DNA from: an uncultured Oxalobacteraceae bacterium
Lineage (GTDB): Bacteria > Pseudomonadota > Gammaproteobacteria > Burkholderiales > Burkholderiaceae
Direction of reading: 5' to 3'
DNA: 15,628 nucleotides
NCBI GenBank assembly: GCA_946479705.1
Contig: CAMLHI010000023.1
Location: 1 to 15,628, forward strand
The notes under the pieces were generated by a model. The model did not search any database. It was not told where the DNA came from and was given only the letters and a program-made list of their open reading frames with translations. The position numbers were made by a program, and so were the translations under genes. Below, one piece after another: positions 6,261 to 11,417 of the stretch (the stretch's first letter is position 1; each line of letters starts with the position of its first letter).

Positions 6261-6854
6261 TTACGCGGTGCGCAGGCTGCGGGCGATGCGCGCCAGCACG
6301 CGCCGATAGCGTGGGTCGTCCAGCACTACCGCGGCGGGGGTGCGAAAACAGTATTCGCCGGCCTTGTCCGATGGCGCTTCCAGCAAGCCCAGTCCGCGGT
6401 TGAGCGCCAGCGCCCGCGTGTGCGCGTGATTGACGTAGGTGAGCGCGTAGGCGAAGCCGAAATGGCTGAAGCACAAATGCAGCATCAGTGCCGCCACCTG
6501 GCCCGCCACGGTGGCGTGCTGCCCGGCCTGGCGCAACAGGACACCGATTTCCAGCGTGTCGGGCGCCACCCGCTTGAGGAGGGCGAAGCCGATGGCCTCG
6601 TCACCCATCCACACCAGGAACATCAGCGTATTACTGCCCGCCACCAGATGGCGGGCCACCCAAGCCTCGTGCGCCGCGTAGTGCAAGGGTGCGGGGTCGG
6701 GCATGAAGCGGCGCACCGTGTCATGGTTGCGGATGTCGAACAAATGGCGGGTGTCGCGCCCGGCCACGAACTGGCGCAGGGAGATGCCGCCAAAGGCCAG
6801 GTTCAGCGGTGCGCCGGCGCTGGCGTCCCACGGCGTGGCCGGTGCCGCGTTCAT
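6261..6854 (-). CDS. GNAT-family N-acetyltransferase (RimJ-like)
   Basis: The 197-residue protein is the last gene of the - operon. Visible GNAT features are ISLRQFVAGRD at the start of the fold, a substrate-side region LFDIRNHDTVRRFMPDP, an H-x2-WVARHL helix at 62-70, IGFALLKR (88-95) as strand 4, LEIGVLL (101-107) as strand 5 before the acetyl-CoA loop, and YVNHAHTRALALNRGLG (140-156), the conserved Asn-rich helix of Acetyltransf_3 proteins. The pattern recalls acetyltransferases acting on amino sugars (PseH-type) or on protein N-termini, but this cannot be settled. The start is supported by a strong GGAGG (6859-6863) four bases before the ATG and by a four-base overlap (ATGA) with the upstream gene. 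An open frame further upstream overlaps that gene and is rejected. Confidence 0.8.
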   Translation of the reverse strand: MNAAPATPWDASAGAPLNLAFGGISLRQFVAGRDTRHLFDIRNHDTVRRFMPDPAPLHYAAHEAWVARHLVAGSNTLMFLVWMGDEAIGFALLKRVAPDTLEIGVLLRQAGQHATVAGQVAALMLHLCFSHFGFAYALTYVNHAHTRALALNRGLGLLEAPSDKAGEYCFRTPAAVVLDDPRYRRVLARIARSLRTA

Positions 6855-7960
6855 GTTTCCTCCAAGCCGGCCAGGATCGCTTGCAGCGCCACCTGCGGCG
6901 GCGGCAGGGCGCGCAGGTGGCCCGAAGCCGCCTCGAGCATCAGGGACTGGGACGCGGCCTGCCGCGCCAGCCACTCCGGCGTGAGCGTCATGGCGGCGTC
7001 GGCCATCGGCGTGGCGTGGCCGGCGAAGTAGGTGGCGCAGACCAGGCGGAACAGCGCCGGCACGGTATGCACCAAATGACCGTGATCGTAGAACACCACC
7101 GGGCGGCGGTGGAACAGGCGCGGCAAAATCGAGTTCGAAATCATATTCCAGAAAAACACGTACTGCGCCGAATCGAGCATGCCCTTGAACGCCGCCAGGC
7201 TGCAGGCGGTGTGGGCGCTGAAGGACGGGGCGTCCGGCTGCGCCCGCACGGCGTCCACCAGCTCCGGCGGCGCCAGCAGCACCGGCGCGGCATGGGCCCG
7301 GTGGGCGTCGGCCAGCCGCCTCGCCACTGTAGCGGCAAAGGCCGGGCCATGCCGGTTCAGTTGCAGGCGCATATCGTCCCCGGCCAGGATGAACAGCCAC
7401 ACCGGCTGCTCCGCGCAAGAGGAAGGAAGCGGGGATGCGGCGGCGCCCATGGCGGGATCGGAAAAACTCAATGCGCGCGGGGCCGGGAACAGGTCGGCCG
7501 CGCCGGTGTAGAGGTGAGCATACGGCGCCATCAGGGCGCCGACGCGGGAGAAGTGCTGGTCCATCCATGCCTTGGCTGGATGACGGGGATGAAACGGCGA
7601 GCTCTGGCCGGCGCTGAGCAGTCCAAGAAAGGGATCGCTGGTGGCCACGCGCACGCCGCGCATGCGCGCGCGCGCGAGCAAAGTTGTGAGCCCGGGCAGG
7701 TCGAACAACTGGTTGATGACCAGCAGGTAGCCGGAGAACAACAGCAAGGCGTCGGCGGCTTGCGCCTCGATCGATGCGGCCGCATGGGCACTGTCGCGGT
7801 AGGCAAGGTGCCGCACGTCCAGAGCGCCGGGGTTGAGTTGGCTGAGCTTTTCCGGCAGCAGCAGCAGCGCCCCCGGGCCGCAGCCGCGGGCGAACGCGAG
7901 CGCGTTGGTCAGCTCGCCAAAGTCGTTCGACACCAGTAGCAGCACGCGCGGCGCAGTCAT
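6851..7960 (-). CDS. uncharacterised protein, possibly GT-B-like
   Basis: I do not recognise this 369-residue protein. It begins with a strand-and-loop pattern (APRVLLLVSNDFGELTNALAF) like a Rossmann first strand. It has a predicted alternating alpha/beta pattern in both halves, a DPFLGLLS motif near 110, a second-half strand QPVWLFILAGDD near 190, and a conspicuous segment, NSILPRLFHRRPVVFYDHGH, near 285-304. Two Rossmann-like halves, and the switch from a hydrophobic strand to Ser/Asn, then RP-VVFYD, are reminiscent of GT-B glycosyltransferases, but no diagnostic donor motif is visible. No signal peptide or membrane segment is seen. It starts 18 bases after the aminotransferase stop and shares ATGA with the GNAT gene, so it is co-transcribed and translationally coupled. 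Its operon position suggests a role in building or transferring the same group. Function is unknown. Confidence 0.75.
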   Translation of the reverse strand: MTAPRVLLLVSNDFGELTNALAFARGCGPGALLLLPEKLSQLNPGALDVRHLAYRDSAHAAASIEAQAADALLLFSGYLLVINQLFDLPGLTTLLARARMRGVRVATSDPFLGLLSAGQSSPFHPRHPAKAWMDQHFSRVGALMAPYAHLYTGAADLFPAPRALSFSDPAMGAAASPLPSSCAEQPVWLFILAGDDMRLQLNRHGPAFAATVARRLADAHRAHAAPVLLAPPELVDAVRAQPDAPSFSAHTACSLAAFKGMLDSAQYVFFWNMISNSILPRLFHRRPVVFYDHGHLVHTVPALFRLVCATYFAGHATPMADAAMTLTPEWLARQAASQSLMLEAASGHLRALPPPQVALQAILAGLEET

Positions 7961-7978
7961 CGCTCACTCATCGCGCAC

Positions 7979-9118
7979 TCATGGCGCGGACCGGGCAAGG
8001 TGGATTTTCACAAGGCGTGCGATCGCCGCGCACGCTCGGTGCAGGTGCTCGGGCGTGATAGTCAGCGCCGGCATGATGCGCAATTGGCGGCCGGCGATGC
8101 TGACAAACACACCCGCCTCGAGCAAGTCGCGCACCAGCGGCGCCACGGCGGCGCCGGCGGGCAGTTCCACCACCCACAGCGCGCCCAGACCGCGCAGGCT
8201 GGCCTGGCTGTCGTGCAGCCAGGCCAGGTGTTCACGCACGGCCGCGCCCACCGCGAGGGCGCCGGCGCGCATGTCGATGTGGGCCATCGCCTGCAAGGTG
8301 GCGCTGACCGCGCGGCAGGCCAGCGGATTGTTGGAATAGGTGCTACCCGGTAGCATTTGCGGCGTGAGCGGATGGGCGCGATCGACCAGCACGCCGGACA
8401 CCGGGAAGCCATTGCCAACGCCTTTGCCGATCAGTACCACGTCGGGATTGAGTTCCAATTCGAGGAAGCGGAAGGCGGCGCCGGTGCGGTGGAAACCCGT
8501 CAGGATTTCATCCCAGACCAGGAGCGCGCCGTGTTCGCGCGTCAGCGCCTGCACGCGGGCATAAAACGCCGGCGAGGCGTGGTAGCCGCCAGCCGAGCCG
8601 AGCAAAGGCTCCACCAGCACCGCGCCCACGGTACCCGTGCCCAAAGCTTGCGCCAGTTCGGCCAAGGCTTGGTCTTCGCTCACCGCCGGCAGGAAAGCCA
8701 GGCGGTGCCAGTTGGACACGGCGACGCCATCGTTATTATTCCAGGTCAGGGTGGCCGTGGCCAGGGACTTGCCGTGCATACTGTTCTGAAAGCCGGCCAC
8801 GCCGGGCTTGCCGCTGCTGACGCGCGCCACCCGCAGGGCGTATTCAGCCGCTTCCATGCCGGTCGAGTAAAAGCCGGCCAACTGGAAATTGGCGGGAAAG
8901 CGCCGCTCCACCGCGGCGCGCGCGTCGGCGAAGACCGAGGTGGGGATATTCCCGATGATCCACAGCCGATCGATCTGATCCTTGATGGCGGCGCCGATAT
9001 CCGGATGGGTTTGTCCTAGCAAGGCGCTGCCGTTGGCGGCGGCCAGGTCGATATATTGCGCGCCGTCGGCGCCGAACAGCAGGTCGTTGCGGGCACTGAC
9101 GATATCCGGCGACATCAT
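7979..9118 (-). CDS. class III PLP-dependent aminotransferase
   Basis: The start is the ATG at 9118, giving 379 residues: GGAG (9125-9128) is six bases upstream and ATGA overlaps the preceding stop. A TTG at 9130 extends the frame but would put the ribosome site inside the gene. Class III features in order are GQTHP (35-39), FYSTGMEAAEYALRVAR (83-99, phosphate-binding loop), SMHGKS (113-118), VLVEPLLGSAGG (167-178), LLVWDEILTGFHRTG (199-213) with Asp203 contacting the ring nitrogen, VLIGKGVGNGFPVSG (228-242) with Lys232 as the PLP lysine, and TYSNNPLAC (260-268). It is somewhat shorter than the usual 420-450 residues, mainly at the N-terminus. Substrates in the family range from acetylornithine and 4-aminobutyrate to oxo-sugars. 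It lies between a glycosyltransferase and an unknown gene, so making an amino sugar or amino side chain is a reasonable inference. Confidence 0.88.
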   Translation of the reverse strand: MMSPDIVSARNDLLFGADGAQYIDLAAANGSALLGQTHPDIGAAIKDQIDRLWIIGNIPTSVFADARAAVERRFPANFQLAGFYSTGMEAAEYALRVARVSSGKPGVAGFQNSMHGKSLATATLTWNNNDGVAVSNWHRLAFLPAVSEDQALAELAQALGTGTVGAVLVEPLLGSAGGYHASPAFYARVQALTREHGALLVWDEILTGFHRTGAAFRFLELELNPDVVLIGKGVGNGFPVSGVLVDRAHPLTPQMLPGSTYSNNPLACRAVSATLQAMAHIDMRAGALAVGAAVREHLAWLHDSQASLRGLGALWVVELPAGAAVAPLVRDLLEAGVFVSIAGRQLRIMPALTITPEHLHRACAAIARLVKIHLARSAP

Positions 9119-10212
9119 AAAGTTCTCCAATGCTGTTCAATGAGAGCGGCGGCCCGTTTGACCCCGCCATCGCCCTCGATCGCGCGCGCCAGCGCGGCGG
9201 CGCGGGTCCGCATGGCCTCGTCGTAGCGGGCGCGGCGCATGGCCAGCGCCAAGGCTTCCGGATCGAGTTGCGAGGTGTCGAACACCCCGGCGCAAATGCC
9301 CGCCGTGGTCAACAGGGCGCCCCAGCGCTCCTGGCTGGCGACCTGGGGAAACAGGATCGATGGCGCGCCCGCGTGGACCGCGGCGGCCACCGTGCCCGAG
9401 CCGCCATGGTGCAGCACCGCCCTGGCGCGGGCGAACAGCCAATCATAGTCGGCTTCGTCCACCAGCTTGATCCGGCCGGTATCGGACAGCCCGGCACCGA
9501 GACCGGACCAGGCCCCCACCACCACCGCGCGCGCGCCCACCCGCTCCAGGGCGGCATCGAAACAGCGCATCAAGGCATCGACCTCGAAGCTCACCATCGA
9601 GCCCATGGTCAACACGAACAGATCGGCGCCCTCGCCCACGAACTCGACCAAGTCCGCTGGCGGCGGCGCGGGCCAAGCCGGGCGGCTCCAGAAGCCGGTG
9701 AAATGAAAGTCGTCGGGCCAGGCGTTGTCAGGGTCGGCCAGCAGGCGCGGCATGGCTACCAGTTCCAGGGTTCGGCTGGCATGCAGGTGGCTTCCAGGGG
9801 CGCGCAGATGCGCCAGCGTGGCGGGCGGATCGTAGGACACGAACACTCCCGGATAGACCGCGCCGTCGCGATGCATGGTCAGTTTGACGTTACTGATGAA
9901 GTAATCGTTGAGCGCGGCGGTGGCCACCGTCGCCGCGTGCCCCTGGCGCATTTGCGGCGCCAGCCACGCTTCGGAAAAGGCATTGGCGCGGTCGGCGCGC
10001 TCGGGCACGCGATTCATGTCCTCGAGTACGCCAAGCAATTGCGCTTTGCTGCCATCGCCAATCTGTACCCACGACAAGGCGGGGTCATCCTGGATGTGGA
10101 AGGCCGAGGTGCCGAAGGTCACGCGATGCCCGCGCCATTGCAGCGTGCGGGCCAAGTGCCAGAAGGGTTCCACATCGCCGCGGGTGCCAAGTGCCATGAC
10201 AAAAATATGCAT
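9115..10212 (-). CDS. GT1-type glycosyltransferase
   Basis: The 365-residue protein is a stand-alone GT-B enzyme of the GT1/UDP-glycosyltransferase type. The N-terminus IFVMALGTRGDVEPFWHLAR has the GTRGDV signature shared by sterol and macrolide/glycopeptide glycosyltransferases. FTGFWSRP (171-178) marks the inter-domain region, VLTMGSMVSFE lies at 200-210, and VLHHGGSGTVAAAVHAG (266-282) followed by LFPQVASQERWGALL (287-301) is the donor-binding motif. It is clearly paralogous to the GT part of the fusion protein on the other strand: VLTMGSM, ALER-x2-ARAV-VVG-like and DYDWLFARA/DYAWLFARA blocks are shared. It lacks the EpsD-like tail. Stop and start overlap both ways: TGATG with the hydroxylase before it (one base) and ATGA with the aminotransferase after it (four bases), so it is tightly coupled. 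Donor and acceptor are unknown. Confidence 0.88.
   Translation of the reverse strand: MHIFVMALGTRGDVEPFWHLARTLQWRGHRVTFGTSAFHIQDDPALSWVQIGDGSKAQLLGVLEDMNRVPERADRANAFSEAWLAPQMRQGHAATVATAALNDYFISNVKLTMHRDGAVYPGVFVSYDPPATLAHLRAPGSHLHASRTLELVAMPRLLADPDNAWPDDFHFTGFWSRPAWPAPPPADLVEFVGEGADLFVLTMGSMVSFEVDALMRCFDAALERVGARAVVVGAWSGLGAGLSDTGRIKLVDEADYDWLFARARAVLHHGGSGTVAAAVHAGAPSILFPQVASQERWGALLTTAGICAGVFDTSQLDPEALALAMRRARYDEAMRTRAAALARAIEGDGGVKRAAALIEQHWRTL
9125..9128 (-). promoter_or_regulatory. ribosome binding site deciding the aminotransferase start
   Basis: GGAG on the minus strand, six bases before the ATG at 9118. It lies inside the end of the glycosyltransferase gene, which fits coupled translation, and it rules against the in-frame TTG at 9130, which overlaps it. 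Confidence 0.6.
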
Positions 10213-11090
10213 CAGCGCGACCAGTACTTGTCAATCACGGCGTCGGCATCGCCGCGCGCGATTTGCTCGCCCAGAAAAGCGGCGAAAGTGTCCGGCCCCG
10301 CCGCCATCATGGCCAGGCGCTTGCCCATGATGTGGCGGCGCACTTCGGACTTGCGAAAACCGGCGGTCAGGGCCTCGATCTCCAGCGCTGTCAGGTCGGG
10401 ATGCCAAAAGTCGACGATCAGAATGGCGCGCGGCTCGGCACTCCGGTTCCACACCTCGTGTTCGAACGAATCTTCGAACAACAAGGCGCGGCCCTCTTCC
10501 CACTCGCGGATGTCGGACCCAACGCGGATGGTGCAGCCGGGAGGAATCCGCAAGCCCAGATGGCAGCGCACGCGCAGATTGTCGACGCTGCAGTGCGCCG
10601 CCAAATGCGAATCGCCCGCGTGCACGGAAAACAAGGCGTCGCCCCAGGGATAGTCGAGACAGATACCGGGCAAGCCGCGCAACAGGGTGTGGGTGCGCGG
10701 ACACTGGGGCGCTACCGGTTCGAGGCACACGCCCATGTGCTGGAACAGATACAAGCCCCAGTGGTTGCGCATCTTGGGCGGCAGGTAGGACAGGTGATCG
10801 GCGCAGGCCAGCGCCTCCCATTCGGCCGCGATGGTGGCGGCGTGCCGCTCCAACATCATGGCGCCGGGCAGCGCGCTGGCAGGGTGGAAGGGCACGTGGC
10901 GCAGGCCGGGGAAGAGCGGATAGTCGGGGTATTGCAAAGGCGCGCCGGCGGGCGCAGTGTGGCCGGCGAGTGAACGCAGATAGGCTTTAACACGGTCCAG
11001 CTCGGGGCCGGCCGCCATGATCTGCTGGTAGTAGCCGCCGGCTTGCATCAGCTGTACCAGGGCCGTGCAATCGCGTCGTTGTTGAGTCAT
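10212..11090 (-). CDS. aspartyl/asparaginyl beta-hydroxylase, long form
   Basis: The 292-residue protein opens the five-gene - operon. The C-terminal half has the Asp/Asn beta-hydroxylase core: AAHCSVDN with His166 (iron ligand), RCHLGL at 175-180 with Arg175, REWEEGRALLFEDSFEHEVWN with His211 (second iron ligand), and PRAILIVDF with Arg221 for 2-oxoglutarate. The first 150 residues are extra compared with the short hydroxylase of the other operon; they include a W-GLYLFQHMG strand region and may bind the substrate. A tail of about 60 residues follows the core. No signal peptide, so cytoplasmic. It overlaps the glycosyltransferase by one base (TGATG). No good ribosome site precedes the ATG at 11090, so a downstream start cannot be excluded. 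Family reaction: Fe(II)/2-oxoglutarate-dependent beta-carbon hydroxylation. The substrate is unknown. Confidence 0.88.
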   Translation of the reverse strand: MTQQRRDCTALVQLMQAGGYYQQIMAAGPELDRVKAYLRSLAGHTAPAGAPLQYPDYPLFPGLRHVPFHPASALPGAMMLERHAATIAAEWEALACADHLSYLPPKMRNHWGLYLFQHMGVCLEPVAPQCPRTHTLLRGLPGICLDYPWGDALFSVHAGDSHLAAHCSVDNLRVRCHLGLRIPPGCTIRVGSDIREWEEGRALLFEDSFEHEVWNRSAEPRAILIVDFWHPDLTALEIEALTAGFRKSEVRRHIMGKRLAMMAAGPDTFAAFLGEQIARGDADAVIDKYWSR

Positions 11091-11235
11091 CGCAGCACAA
11101 TGCCATAAATATGCTTAAATAACAATGTTTTGCTTGTGCCGCAGCGGCGCCGCGCGCCAGACTTTCGGCCACGCGCGCGCCTTGTATGCAAAGGCAAGCA
11201 GTGTGCGCGGCAGAAGCTCGTCGGCCGCCACACTC
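11091..11235 (-). promoter_or_regulatory. leader and promoter region of the five-gene - operon
   Basis: No gene is seen in these 145 bases. Near the operon start (11101-11132) the DNA is AT-rich, but no convincing -35/-10 pair can be placed. At 11192-11209 the minus strand reads CGCAC-N5-TTGC, a near match to sigma-54 with correct -24/-12 spacing, but one G of the invariant GG is replaced by C. Together with the mobile element to its right this fills the 323-base gap before the next gene. Confidence 0.4.
11192..11209 (-). promoter_or_regulatory. imperfect sigma-54-like site before the - operon
   Basis: On the minus strand the block GCGCAC-ACTGC-TTGC fits TGGCAC-N5-TTGC, with TTGC perfect and CAC kept, but with one of the two invariant G residues and the first T changed. 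The -12 GC (11194-11195) is 104 bases from the ATG, the same distance as in the PEP-CTERM promoter. The changed G makes function doubtful. Confidence 0.22.
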
Positions 11236-11239
11236 CTAG
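11236..11239. repeat. left CTAG target-site duplication
   Basis: CTAG directly precedes the left end of the MITE-like element and is repeated at 11414-11417 directly after its right end. A palindromic four-base YTAR-type target is typical of the IS5 group. Confidence 0.65.
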
Positions 11240-11413
11240 GGAAGCACTGATTAATTCATGAGGGCGGACTCGCCCGTGAAAAACGACGCCCTGCGGCGTT
11301 GCAAATTCTCGCAATAGCTCGCTATTGCTTCGAATTTGACGCGGGGACGCCTAGTCCTTGCCGGACGCCGTTTTCACGGCCGATTCCATCCCTCAGAATA
11401 AATCAGTGCTTCC
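11240..11413. mobile_element. MITE-like non-autonomous element (174 bp) with IS5-type ends
   Basis: The outer ends are perfect 13-base inverted repeats, GGAAGCACTGATT (11240-11252) and its complement (11401-11413). With a few mismatches and indels the inverted repeat extends to nearly 50 bases (11240-11288 against 11366-11413), including ATTC, TGAGGG, CCGTGAAAA and CG blocks. The centre holds a separate stem-loop: CAAATTC (11302-11308) and CAATAG (11312-11317) pair with CTATTG (11322-11327) and GAATTTG (11332-11338). CTAG flanks both ends. No transposase is encoded, so it must be moved in trans. The GGAA end and CTAG duplication resemble IS5-group elements (recalled, not searched). It sits between the GH2 stop codon and the promoter region of the - operon. 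Its structure has no T tract, so it need not terminate GH2 transcription. Confidence 0.8.
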
Positions 11414-11417
11414 CTAG
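11414..11417. repeat. right CTAG target-site duplication, containing the GH2 stop codon
   Basis: The second CTAG copy. Read on the minus strand, bases 11416-11414 are the TAG stop of the beta-galactosidase gene, so the element inserted at the stop codon and, by duplicating the target, left the stop intact. Confidence 0.65.

Noticed and set aside
6855..7967. Fusion of the GNAT gene with an upstream open frame (568 residues)
   Set aside because: The upstream frame is a shadow of the 369-residue gene; GGAGG before the ATG at 6854 and the ATGA overlap mark the true start.
9130..10653. Long ORF of 507 residues on the plus strand
   Set aside because: It crosses two well-supported minus-strand genes (glycosyltransferase and hydroxylase) and has the composition of a shadow frame.
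11302..11338. Central hairpin of the MITE as a terminator of the GH2 gene
   Set aside because: No T tract follows on the minus strand and the stem is interrupted by internal loops; it is better read as part of the mobile element.
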